The notes beneath the pieces are model-generated. The model was not told the DNA's origin, ran no database searches, and saw nothing but the letters and a program-made list of their open reading frames with translations. A program made the translations under genes and the position numbers. From Flavobacterium sp. MC2016-06 (GTDB taxonomy: Bacteria > Bacteroidota > Bacteroidia > Flavobacteriales > Flavobacteriaceae), in assembly GCF_009711165.2 (NCBI RefSeq), contig NZ_WMID02000021.1, positions 1-64,000 on the forward strand: a stretch of DNA of 64,000 nucleotides, read 5' to 3'. Positions 28,001 through 35,594 of the stretch are shown here, piece after piece (position 1 is the first letter of the stretch; every line of letters begins with the position of its first letter).

Positions 28001-28171
28001 AATAGTTGCTCCAGCAATTGGCATTCCGTCATCCTGACCTATTACTTGGCCCGAAATTTCAACCTGACTGCTTTTTTGTTCAAAAAGATGCTTTTTTATT
28101 GCAGTCTCTTTTGCATTTGCGGAGAAGATGATTCCTCCAACAAATACTAATGAAATTAGCTTTGTTTTCAT
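25016..28171 (-). CDS. SusC/RagA TonB-linked outer-membrane protein
   Basis: A 1051-residue TonB-dependent importer. A signal peptide ending near Ala20 is followed by a carboxypeptidase-regulatory-like domain (about residues 38-112, containing GQDDGMPIAGATIYAK), the plug (about 120-250) with VVIRGNGSLNGNNQPMYVVND, and the 22-strand barrel ending in the typical aromatic terminus SLNVKF. With SusD it brings in oligomers too large for porins. It is the first gene of the eight-gene operon, with two operator copies and a -7 box upstream. Confidence 0.94.
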   Translation of the reverse strand: MKTKLISLVFVGGIIFSANAKETAIKKHLFEQKSSQVEISGQVIGQDDGMPIAGATIYAKSNTKIATITDETGKFKLNVPENETQIVISYMGYGTLEFNLNKTSDLIISLKPAENVLDQVLITALGVKKSSKAISYAVTELKGTEFTKAKETNIANALVGKIAGVNVSSTSTGPSGSTRVVIRGNGSLNGNNQPMYVVNDLPIDNTQLNLPGIGNGAGSTRINVDRGDGTSVINPDDIKSITVLKGGTAAALYGANAANGVILIQTKRGAAQKGIGIDYNTSFTFETPSITPDWQYEYGSGALGKKPTTQAEAIADGRWSWGAKMDGTDVIQFDGVKRPYSPQKDNIKNFYQTGTTFINSVALSGGSEKATGRLSFMNMDNQGVVPNNDFNRKSINIASNVNLTNWLKFDVVAQYNIDKTNNRVTVSDAEANPNWGTYMIANTVDIRNLAPGYDANGVEQAWNPVAVATNPYFVINKIKNSDTKNRFIGMLNVKLNFTPELFLQGRIGQDFTNYDFFGYIPKTTLNNPVGYAQGSRVKLQNLNSEAILNYTKKNIYENFSLNALVGVNSRSTLRDETRVEGSNFVLDDFYALTNLSTLTYSYPYGKTKTNSVYGAADLDYKNVVFLNFTGRQDWFSTLSKENNTVFYPSVGTSVILSDIVKMPEWISFTKLRSSWAQVGGATPDPYALNQSYSMIQGGHNGQQLQGPTSTRVPNATLSPLTSTTFEVGTDLGFFNNRLNVDFAWYNRATTNDIVETTISAASGANTALLNLGKMRNKGVELLVSGKIINSENFSWDASINGSYNKNTVEALTDQLNSITMATSVNGYVTIASDVGRPYSIIKGYKPRVDANGNTVYNVSGGSATIAQGPLEELGQGVHPWSAGISNEFKYKDFSFSFLIDGKFGGSLYSGTDLYGTRMGLTKLTLEGRENGLPIKGVDTNGNPVDMVIAPENLRTYYDGLRNISSTFVYDASFVKLRQVIFGYQLPIEKIKGLSKLQGASISFVARNLFILYKKTPNVDPESVFSAGNAQGVEQFGVPKTRSFGLSLNVKF

Positions 28172-28213
28172 AATTTTCTGGTTTTCATGTTTTTTTGGTT
28201 TTTATTGGCGATT

Positions 28214-28221
28214 CAAATATA
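28214..28221 (-). promoter_or_regulatory. -7 box of the susC operon
   Basis: Minus-strand TATATTTG (seen as CAAATATA), a full match to TAnnTTTG, about 43 bp upstream of the susC start. No good -33 TTG is present at the expected distance, where the operator lies instead. This fits a promoter that needs an activator. Confidence 0.65.
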
Positions 28222-28239
28222 TATATTAATCTTTTACGT

Positions 28240-28276
28240 TTGCATATTTTTTGCAATAAATGCATATTTTTTGCAA
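28240..28276. promoter_or_regulatory. Two candidate operators TTGCA-N7-TGCAA upstream of susC
   Basis: TGCATATTTTTTGCAA occurs at 28241-28256 and again at 28261-28276, a 20-bp repeat spacing of two DNA turns. The first copy is preceded by T, giving a full palindrome from 28240. It starts 20 bp from the -7 box, the same distance as the GH20 copy at 16491. Confidence 0.75.
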
Positions 28277-28403
28277 TATTTTTTCTCAATGCAATTTTAA
28301 ATCCCAAAAGAAATGCGGTATAAAGAAGTATTTTGAGAAAAAATTGCAGAAACTACTTTTCTGAAAAACATAAGAATTAGCTTAAATTGTGTAATTTTGA
28401 GAT

Positions 28404-29171
28404 ATGAAAATCGCACTTATTCAATCAGACCTTTATTGGGAAAACGCTTCTCAGAATAGAAGTAATTTTGAAATTAAAATACAACAGATTGATTCTGAGG
28501 TAAATTTGATTGTTCTTCCCGAAATGTTTTCGACAGGTTTTACCATGAATGCTACTGCTGTTGGAGAAACAATGCAAGGCGAAACAATCTCATGGATGCA
28601 GTCTATCGCAAAACAGCGAAAATGTGCACTAACCGGAAGTTTGATTATTGTTGAAAACGAGCAATATTACAATCGAATGGTTTTTGTTTTTCCGTCAGGC
28701 GAAATACAGTATTACAACAAACGCCATTTGTTTACGCTGGCTGGAGAAGATAAATTTTATACAAGCGGTGACCAGAAAGTAATTGTGGACTATTTAGACT
28801 GGAAGATTTGTCTGCAGGTTTGTTACGATTTAAGATTTCCTGTTTTTGCAAGAAATGTCGAAAATTATGATTTGCTTTTGTACATTGCCAATTGGCCAAA
28901 AGTACGCACAAATGCTTGGGACGCTTTGCTAAAAGCACGCGCTATAGAAAACTTAAGTTATGCGCTAGGAGTAAACAGATTAGGTCTGGATGCTAATAAT
29001 TACGAACATATCGGACATTCGCAGGTTGTTGATTTTTTAGGTAATTATATCCTCGAACCACAAGAAACAGAAGCTGTTTTTGTGGTCGAATTGGATAAAA
29101 ATATAATGTTGGAAACTCGAAAAAAACTTGATTTTTTAAGTGATCAAGATCAATTTGAGATTAATATGTAG
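28404..29171 (+). CDS. Nitrilase-superfamily amidase, omega-amidase type
   Basis: A 255-residue carbon-nitrogen hydrolase. The Glu-Lys-Cys triad is Glu40 (in VLPEMFSTGF), Lys106 (in YNKRHLF) and Cys140 (in LQVCYDLRFPVF). The combination PEMFSTGFTMN and RFPVFARN marks the YafV/Nit2 branch, which hydrolyses 2-oxoglutaramate and 2-oxosuccinamate made from Gln or Asn transamination. A TAATTTTG -7-like box lies only 5 bp before the ATG, so the message may be nearly leaderless, or another promoter is used. Single gene. Confidence 0.88.
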   Translation: MKIALIQSDLYWENASQNRSNFEIKIQQIDSEVNLIVLPEMFSTGFTMNATAVGETMQGETISWMQSIAKQRKCALTGSLIIVENEQYYNRMVFVFPSGEIQYYNKRHLFTLAGEDKFYTSGDQKVIVDYLDWKICLQVCYDLRFPVFARNVENYDLLLYIANWPKVRTNAWDALLKARAIENLSYALGVNRLGLDANNYEHIGHSQVVDFLGNYILEPQETEAVFVVELDKNIMLETRKKLDFLSDQDQFEINM

Positions 29172-29180
29172 AATGAAATT

Positions 29181-29618
29181 TTAAAGTTTATCTAAAACTA
29201 TAATTTCTTCTTTTGGATTTTTTGTGCGGACAGAAATCTTTTTGTATTCCCAAACACTTCCTTTTTTGCTAGCGGAAATGTCTAATTTTCCGTTTCTTTT
29301 TGCACCATTTATTCTAATGGATAAATCAACAGAATTTTTATTGTTTGAATAAGAAGTGTTTCCTTCTAAAATTGCCAATTTATCAATAGGCTTTATTTTT
29401 CCAACAATTTCCAGAACTCTCAGATTTAGGTTAGCTTGATCAATTGCTTTTTCATAAAGTGAATGGTCTGAATAAGCCAAAGCGATATCACTTATGTCGT
29501 TTTCAGAAGTAGCAGCTAATGAAAAAACAAATAGCAATAAAATCAATACACTTGAAGGTAAAAACCATTTCCAGTTTCTCTTCAGCCAATTTTCTTTTTC
29601 AACTAAATCATTGTCCAT
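29181..29618 (-). CDS. Coa1-like cytochrome oxidase assembly-type protein
   Basis: A 145-residue protein with one N-terminal membrane helix (about residues 18-36, after ENWLKRNWKWFLP). The remainder is a periplasmic domain with the pattern seen in cytochrome c oxidase assembly factor 1 (Coa1)-like bacterial proteins: an alpha-helical segment, then strands (GNTSYSNNKNSVDLSIRING and GKLDISASK). The assignment rests on the typical NWxKRNWKWF start and overall architecture. It lies 18 bp downstream of the lipoprotein gene on the same strand. Confidence 0.65.
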   Translation of the reverse strand: MDNDLVEKENWLKRNWKWFLPSSVLILLLFVFSLAATSENDISDIALAYSDHSLYEKAIDQANLNLRVLEIVGKIKPIDKLAILEGNTSYSNNKNSVDLSIRINGAKRNGKLDISASKKGSVWEYKKISVRTKNPKEEIIVLDKL

Positions 29619-29636
29619 TAGTATTGCTCTTAAAAT

Positions 29637-31325
29637 TTAGAAAGCTTTCCGTTTCTTTTCAGCATCTTTCTTCTTTTTCGCATCCTGTTTTTTCTCGACT
29701 TCAGGACTAAACGGAATACTTAAGTCGATGGCTTCGTCCCGATCCCAATTGGCGCGAACATCAAATTCCTGCTGATAATAATAGACTTCTTCGGCATATC
29801 TTTTCTCTAAGAAACTTCCGGTGTCGTACAATTTGTTTTTGTTATCATCGTAAATAACACGAATAGTAAAGACTTCTGGAGCGACCAGATTAAATTCGAT
29901 TCTAGTTTCTTTTTCAGAATAAGCACTTGCCAAAACCACATCTCCCTTTTTATTTGTCAATTCAACAATAATCGGGAAACGTTTTACATTCTTTAAATTC
30001 AAAATCAAATTTCCATAATCAGCCAGCTCTTTAGTAGTCAATTTATACGATAACGTATCATTTGTCTTTTCGTAAAAATCAGTTAAAGCACCAGGGAAAA
30101 AGGTGAAATTGTATTTGTTTTCAGGTTCTCTTTTAAAATCAACATATAGTTTTTGATCAAACTCGTCATATTCTGTAGTAAAATCTACTGCAACAGAATC
30201 TTTATTGAGTAATCGAATTTTAGATTTGTCAAATTTCACCAACGGAGTTGCCGTTTCTAATGTAAATCGATCTCTAAAATCAATAGTACCACTTTGTACT
30301 GCTTTAATATTTAAAGTATCTTTTTTCTGGTCTTTAATTTTAACCGTAAACTTTTTGCTGTACTTATCTTTATCAACTTCCAGCGAAAGAGAATCGACTT
30401 TTATAGGTTTGTACCAAACTTGCAGCGAATCCTTTTTAGGAAACTGTGTAACAATAGTTTCTAGAATGTCGTTTTTGTTTTTCAGCACAATTTTAGGTTT
30501 CGAATTTTTAAAATCCTGTTTTCCATCATACGGAAGTAAAAGTCTGTTTCCAGAAGCTTGTATCGGTTTGAACGTTTTTAATGGAAGTGTTTCTTTAAAT
30601 AATTCTAATTCATAAACCGTATCAGAAGGTACTGTAACGTAGCTTTTAAGAAATCCTATTTTATCATCTTTTGGATTAAACTTATTATTAGAGCCTTTGT
30701 CTTTTAAGGCAACCAAGAGATATTTCCCCGCTTTTAAATTTTCAAATTTAAAAGTTCTTACACTATCCAAAGTATTCGTGATATATCTCGGGAATTCTTT
30801 GTAAATCATAGAATCCTTAAATTTATCATTTACCTCATAAAGCATTACCGATACAAAATTGTCTACATTTTTTGTATACGCATCTTTTATTCTTCCGTTA
30901 AGCGTAAGAGAGTCAATATGCGGGCCGGTAGAAAAAACATATTTAAATTGATTTATTGCATTTCCCTCGTTGTTGTCTGCGATACTCTGCCCAAAATTAA
31001 AACTATAAGTAGTATTAGGCTGTAAGGTATCTTTAATTTGTATGGTAATAAATTTGCTGACCGATGTTGGAAAAATCAACGGTTCGTGTTTCATCGGCGG
31101 AGAAATAATCAGCTGTTTATTAACGTTTTTAAGTTTTATGTATTCGTCAAAAACCAGAGTGATTTCGTTTCCTTTAAAATTTGTATTGAAATTTTTAGGT
31201 GTGCTTGATAGTAAAACTGGAGGAATTGTATCTTTTAATCCGCCAGTAATACTGCCTCTTTTAGCGCAGCTTATCATTGACAATACGAGTAAAAAAGAAA
31301 TATATTTGAGAGTGTTTTTCAACAT
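29637..31325 (-). CDS. Ig-like domain lipoprotein
   Basis: A 562-residue lipoprotein: signal peptide with lipobox SMISC at Cys20, then AKRGSITGGLKDTIPP. Residues about 32-125 form a bacterial Ig-like (Big_5/SbsA) domain with the marks PPVLLSSTPKNF and ITLVFDEYIKL, and the rest is beta-rich with the YTNAKAGKYLL-like segment FENLKAGKYLLVALKD. The C-terminus is strongly basic (KKQDAKKKKDAEKKRKAF). Such proteins are common in Flavobacteriia and of unknown function. The gene pairs with the Coa1-like gene downstream. Confidence 0.8.
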   Translation of the reverse strand: MLKNTLKYISFLLVLSMISCAKRGSITGGLKDTIPPVLLSSTPKNFNTNFKGNEITLVFDEYIKLKNVNKQLIISPPMKHEPLIFPTSVSKFITIQIKDTLQPNTTYSFNFGQSIADNNEGNAINQFKYVFSTGPHIDSLTLNGRIKDAYTKNVDNFVSVMLYEVNDKFKDSMIYKEFPRYITNTLDSVRTFKFENLKAGKYLLVALKDKGSNNKFNPKDDKIGFLKSYVTVPSDTVYELELFKETLPLKTFKPIQASGNRLLLPYDGKQDFKNSKPKIVLKNKNDILETIVTQFPKKDSLQVWYKPIKVDSLSLEVDKDKYSKKFTVKIKDQKKDTLNIKAVQSGTIDFRDRFTLETATPLVKFDKSKIRLLNKDSVAVDFTTEYDEFDQKLYVDFKREPENKYNFTFFPGALTDFYEKTNDTLSYKLTTKELADYGNLILNLKNVKRFPIIVELTNKKGDVVLASAYSEKETRIEFNLVAPEVFTIRVIYDDNKNKLYDTGSFLEKRYAEEVYYYQQEFDVRANWDRDEAIDLSIPFSPEVEKKQDAKKKKDAEKKRKAF

Positions 31326-31494
31326 AACAGTTTTGAATTTGATTGCACAAAATAACGATTATATTTGCTTTAATTGAAACTTTTTATCCATTTATTAGGA
31401 TTTTCAGCTTTTAATACGAAAGCTTTTTTGGTTTTAGAAATCATCGCTTTGATATAATTTCTTACTTTTGAATTCAAATTTAATTTCCCAGGTT

Positions 31495-32499
31495 TTGATA
31501 AAAAGAGTTTTTCTAGGTGTATTGATTTTTTTGCTATTTGCCTGCAGTAAAAATGAAAAGCCAATAATTGCTTTTTATTATTGGAAAACCATCTTCAGAT
31601 TATCTGAAACCGAGAAAGTAGTTTTAAAAGATAACAATGTCAGTAAACTCTATATCCGCTATTTTGATATTGGTTTACAGCATCAGACACAGCAGCCAAT
31701 TCCAGTTAGTCCGATACGATTTCAAGAAAACACAAAAGATTTTACTATCGTTCCGGTAATTTTTATCCAGAACAAAGTAATGCTGCAATCTAATTTAGAT
31801 ATTGAAGATTTGGCTCAAAAATCGATTCATTTAGTTAATGAAATCAATGCTTCAAATAAAATTATTATTCAAGAAATTCAAATAGACTGCGATTGGACTT
31901 TAAAAAGTAAAGACAATTATTTGAAATTTATTGAACGATTTAAAAAGCTTTCGCAGAAAAAACTCTCCGCAACAATTCGATTACATCAAGTCAAATATTT
32001 CAAAAAGACCAAAATACCAAATGTAGATTCTGGTGTTTTAATGTATTATAATATGGGATCGATTGCATCAGATTCTTTAAATTCTGTTTATGATCAAAAA
32101 ATCGCGTCGAAGTATCTTAAAAGCTTAAAAAAATATCCTTTACATCTTGATTTTGCCTTGCCCATATATTCTTGGGGAGTTCATATTAGAAATCAAAAAG
32201 TAATTGGTCTGCGCTCAAAATTAAATAGTAGTGCACTTAAAAAAGATGCTAATTTTGAACAAACCAGCGCTGTCTTTTTTAAAGTAAAACATTCTAATTA
32301 TAAAAATGGCGTGTTTTATGAAGAAAATGATCTGCTGAAAATAGAAGCAATTACTCCAGAAGATTTAAAACAAATGGCAGAAGAGCTGGAAGAAAATACA
32401 GTAATGCCTCCTAAAGAAATTATATTTTACGATTTAGACGAATTCAATTTAAAAAACTATGAAAAGAATATTTTCGAACAAGTTATTTCTTGTTTCTAG
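31495..32499 (+). CDS. Hypothetical lipoprotein, possibly DUF3142-like
   Basis: A protein of about 334 residues with a TTG start; the frame is open from a TTG at 31468, but starting at 31495 gives a standard signal peptide (MIKRVFLGVLIFLLFAC) with a lipobox Cys. The body has the segments EIQIDCDWT and GVLMYYNMGS, which fit a TIM-barrel-like fold and recall DUF3142 proteins; this link is tentative. A TATATTTG box with TTG 18 bp upstream lies at about 31358. Its last 41 bp overlap the next gene in another frame, so the two are translationally coupled. Confidence 0.7.
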   Translation: MIKRVFLGVLIFLLFACSKNEKPIIAFYYWKTIFRLSETEKVVLKDNNVSKLYIRYFDIGLQHQTQQPIPVSPIRFQENTKDFTIVPVIFIQNKVMLQSNLDIEDLAQKSIHLVNEINASNKIIIQEIQIDCDWTLKSKDNYLKFIERFKKLSQKKLSATIRLHQVKYFKKTKIPNVDSGVLMYYNMGSIASDSLNSVYDQKIASKYLKSLKKYPLHLDFALPIYSWGVHIRNQKVIGLRSKLNSSALKKDANFEQTSAVFFKVKHSNYKNGVFYEENDLLKIEAITPEDLKQMAEELEENTVMPPKEIIFYDLDEFNLKNYEKNIFEQVISCF

Positions 32500-34813
32500 C
32501 GCCTCTTTACTTTTTGCCTGTGGGATAATTTACGCTTGCGCTGATGGTGATTGGGATTATTTTATGGATAATTCGAATTTTACACCAGAAACTTTTGCAG
32601 ACAAATCGTATGCACCACTTTTTTTATCTAGTGATGTTTTTTACGGGATTGGTTCAGATACAGAGTATAATTCTCGTTTTAATGACAACATAAAATCAGA
32701 TTGGGAAACATTTTTAAAAGGAAAAGCAGATGCAGCAACGGTAAGCTATTTCTTGATTGGTTCTGATAAAGAAAGATCGTATGATGATCGAAATAAACCG
32801 CTCGAAAATAAAGTGGAAATAGAACAGCTTCATGTTTTTTATAAAACCAAAAAAGAGAATAAAGCTTCTCTAAAATGGGGTAAAAAAATAAGTTTGAAAG
32901 ACGAGAAGATTAAAAGTTTTATGGAGTTTTTGTATTTAGCCCAAAAAATAGAAACGGTTTCTATTGGCGAAGATTATTGGAGTTATGATCCTGTTGTGGC
33001 TAAAACTTTTGACGATGCAAAAATGATTCAGTCTATCGAGAATGTTTACAATACAACTTCAGACCCATTTTTAAAAAATAGATATTGGTTTTTGACCATG
33101 AAAGCGCGTTTTTATAGCAATGACAAACAAAAGGCTATTTTGTTTTTTAATAAAACGGAAGGTTCTGTTGCTAAAAATATCTTGTATTATCGCGCTCTTG
33201 CGTATGTAGCTGGAATAAATTACAAGCAGAAAAAATATGCAATTTCTAATTATTTGTATGCACAGGTTTTTGACAATTGTCCAAAAATGAGAGTGGTTAC
33301 AGCATATTGTTTTCATCCAAAAAATGATGCCGATTGGAATAAATCATTATTAATAGCTAAAAATAATAAAGAGAAAGCGGCACTTTGGGCGATTCACGGT
33401 TATTATAAAGACGAGAAACAAGCCATAGAAAAAATTTACGGTTTGGATCCGAAAAGCGAACATCTAAATTATCTGCTAACGCGATTGATTAATAAAGAAG
33501 AACAAAACGTAAGCAATTCTTTTGAGCAGAAATCAGGAGAAAATCTTCCGATGAAACAACTCACAATAGCAGAATACAAAGTGGTAAATCAAAATAAAAT
33601 TGATAAAACTGCTTTTGATTTAGTTACCAAAATTGCAGCAGTTGGAAATACAGACAAGCCTTATTTTTGGGATATTGCGCTTGGATATCTGCAAACGTTG
33701 AAAGGGGATTTTGTAAATGCCGATAAAATTTTTGATAAGGCTGAAAAAACGCTTCCAAAAACAGAATTGGCTGGATATCAATTACGATTATTGCGTTTTG
33801 TAAATAATATGTATAAAATTGATAAACTGACCGATAAAAACGAAAAAACAATCCTAGCCGATTTAAACTGGTTGTATCAAGAACTTCCAAAAAACTATAA
33901 AGGACAGGAATTTCGTTATCAGAATGCGGCGCAGTGGAGCAGGAATTATTTAGCGACACTTTATAAAGCAAAAGCAAATCCTGTAATGGCAGAAATTTTT
34001 GGTACTTCGCCTTACGGTTATTGGAACGATGGGAATTCATTTTATGATAATGAGAAAGATTTGTTAGACATGAAAGCCTTTTTGGTTAAGTCTAATAAAA
34101 CTGAAATCGAAAAAATTGGCGCAGGAATTTATAGTTTGAAGTTAAAAGACATTAATAATTTTCAGGCGGTTCAAGCAGCATTTAAAAATAAAATTCCAGA
34201 AGCTATTGCGTTTATACAGCAGACAGATTCTGTGCAGTATTCCAGTTTTCCTGGGAATCCGTTTAACGGAAACATAAAAGATTGCCACGATTGTGAACAC
34301 GCAGCGTATCAGAAAAAGAAATATTCACAGTTAGAATTTTTGACTACAATAAAAGGAATGCAGGACAAATTGGCTCAAAAAGAAGATGTTTATACTAATA
34401 GTTTGTTATTAGGAAATGCGTTTTACAATATTTCTCATTTTGGGAACGGCAGAAGTTTTTACGAAATTAGTATTGTAGGTTATGGATCGAGTCCGTATTC
34501 TTTTAGAGATTCGATGAAAGCTATGATTACCAATTGTGACATTCCGAAAATGTATTACCAAAAAGCATTTGAAGCTGCGACAACAAAAGAGCAAAAGGCA
34601 AAATGTATTTATTTGCTGGCGAAATGTGAGCGTAACGATTATTATAATAAGAAATACAACAGTGTAAACAGCTGGTGGGAAATTCAGGATGATAAAGTTA
34701 ACTTTATTGCTTGGAATGGATTTAAGGCATTGAAAAAGGATTATTCGGAGACTAAGTATTACCAAGATGTAATTGCCGAATGCGGTTATTTTAATACATA
34801 TTTAAACCAATAA
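32459..34813 (+). CDS. Hypothetical exported TPR-like protein
   Basis: A 784-residue protein with a signal peptide (residues 1-27; Cys21 and Cys27 could be lipidation sites). The body is helix-rich, with repeated pairs resembling TPRs: AKNILYYRALAYVAGINYKQ, FWDIALGYLQTLKGDFVNAD and ALLYLLAKCE-like segments near the C-terminus. Residues 590-600 carry CHDCEH, a CxxC-H pattern. No family known to me. It overlaps the upstream lipoprotein gene, suggesting one envelope complex. Confidence 0.75.
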   Translation: MKRIFSNKLFLVSSASLLFACGIIYACADGDWDYFMDNSNFTPETFADKSYAPLFLSSDVFYGIGSDTEYNSRFNDNIKSDWETFLKGKADAATVSYFLIGSDKERSYDDRNKPLENKVEIEQLHVFYKTKKENKASLKWGKKISLKDEKIKSFMEFLYLAQKIETVSIGEDYWSYDPVVAKTFDDAKMIQSIENVYNTTSDPFLKNRYWFLTMKARFYSNDKQKAILFFNKTEGSVAKNILYYRALAYVAGINYKQKKYAISNYLYAQVFDNCPKMRVVTAYCFHPKNDADWNKSLLIAKNNKEKAALWAIHGYYKDEKQAIEKIYGLDPKSEHLNYLLTRLINKEEQNVSNSFEQKSGENLPMKQLTIAEYKVVNQNKIDKTAFDLVTKIAAVGNTDKPYFWDIALGYLQTLKGDFVNADKIFDKAEKTLPKTELAGYQLRLLRFVNNMYKIDKLTDKNEKTILADLNWLYQELPKNYKGQEFRYQNAAQWSRNYLATLYKAKANPVMAEIFGTSPYGYWNDGNSFYDNEKDLLDMKAFLVKSNKTEIEKIGAGIYSLKLKDINNFQAVQAAFKNKIPEAIAFIQQTDSVQYSSFPGNPFNGNIKDCHDCEHAAYQKKKYSQLEFLTTIKGMQDKLAQKEDVYTNSLLLGNAFYNISHFGNGRSFYEISIVGYGSSPYSFRDSMKAMITNCDIPKMYYQKAFEAATTKEQKAKCIYLLAKCERNDYYNKKYNSVNSWWEIQDDKVNFIAWNGFKALKKDYSETKYYQDVIAECGYFNTYLNQ

Positions 34814-34817
34814 AGAA

Positions 34818-35222
34818 ATGGTAAATAAAATAGAACATATTGGAATTGCAGTAAAAAATATGGACGATGCCAATGTGTTGTTTGAAAAATTACTTGGCGT
34901 TTCGTCGTACAAAATGGAATCTGTAGAAAGTGAAGGCGTTTTAACTTCTTTTTTTCAAACAGGCGTAAACAAAATCGAACTTTTGACGGCAACAAATCCA
35001 GAAAGTCCAATTGCGAAGTTTTTAGAAAAAAAAGGAGAAGGAATTCATCACATCGCTTTTGATGTAGAAGATATCCAAGCCGAAATAACTCGACTAAAAA
35101 AAGAAGGTTTTGTATTGATAAACGACGTTCCGAAGAAAGGTGCGGACAATAAATGGGTTGTTTTTTTGCATCCAAAGAACACAAATGGTGTTTTAGTCGA
35201 GCTTTGTCAGGAAATTAAATAA
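34818..35222 (+). CDS. mce: Methylmalonyl-CoA epimerase
   Basis: A 134-residue vicinal-oxygen-chelate enzyme that interconverts the S and R epimers of methylmalonyl-CoA in propionate metabolism. Metal ligands are His7 (IEHIGIAV), His77 or His78 (GEGIHHIAFDV) and Glu128 (LVELCQE), as in known epimerases. Length is typical. It starts 4 bp after the previous stop, possibly by run-on with no functional link. Confidence 0.93.
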   Translation: MVNKIEHIGIAVKNMDDANVLFEKLLGVSSYKMESVESEGVLTSFFQTGVNKIELLTATNPESPIAKFLEKKGEGIHHIAFDVEDIQAEITRLKKEGFVLINDVPKKGADNKWVVFLHPKNTNGVLVELCQEIK

Positions 35223-35369
35223 GAATTTTCACTTTTTTATTATCAAATAATCTGTTGAAAATCAATTATGTCCTATAAAAGTAGTGCCGTAGTTTCAAAT
35301 TAAATAGAAATCATCTCTTAAAATATTTGGAGTGAACGGAAAATAGTAGTAATATTGCATCCTCAAACC

Positions 35370-35443
35370 GGTCCTATAGCTCAGCTGGTTAGAGCACCTG
35401 ACTCATAATCAGGTGGTCCCTGGTTCGAGCCCAGGTGGGACCA
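35370..35443 (+). tRNA. tRNA with CAT anticodon (Met elongator, or Ile if lysidine-modified)
   Basis: A full cloverleaf: acceptor GGTCCTA / TGGGACC (one T-G pair), anticodon loop CTCATAA, T-loop TTCGAGC, discriminator A, no encoded CCA. The CAT anticodon is shared by elongator Met and minor Ile tRNAs and cannot be split by eye. It is followed by a terminator and the restriction-modification island. Confidence 0.95.
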
Positions 35444-35445
35444 CT

Positions 35446-35480
35446 TAAAAAGCCTTTACATTTTTGTAAAGGCTTTTTTT
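35446..35480 (+). terminator. Terminator after the tRNA
   Basis: Stem AAAAGCCTTTAC / GTAAAGGCTTTT, 5-nt loop, run of seven T, immediately after the tRNA. Confidence 0.9.
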
Positions 35481-35594
35481 ATGCTTAATGATTTGATGTT
35501 GAGGTTTTGAATTATTAACGGAAATCTATTTTGTAATATTATTCTATTAAAAACAATGTATTTTTACTTTCATAAACATCAAAAAAGATGAACA

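Noticed and set aside
28392..28403. Leaderless start for the omega-amidase gene
   Set aside because: The TAATTTTG box has no -33 partner at 17-23 bp; the near-leaderless reading cannot be supported.
31370..31564. 64-codon leftward frame between the Ig-like lipoprotein and the DUF3142-like gene
   Set aside because: The last 24 codons look protein-like, but the frame overlaps the lipoprotein signal sequence and runs against a good rightward promoter at about 31358.
34786..35184. 132-codon frame antisense to mce
   Set aside because: mce has all metal ligands; the antisense product is a shadow.
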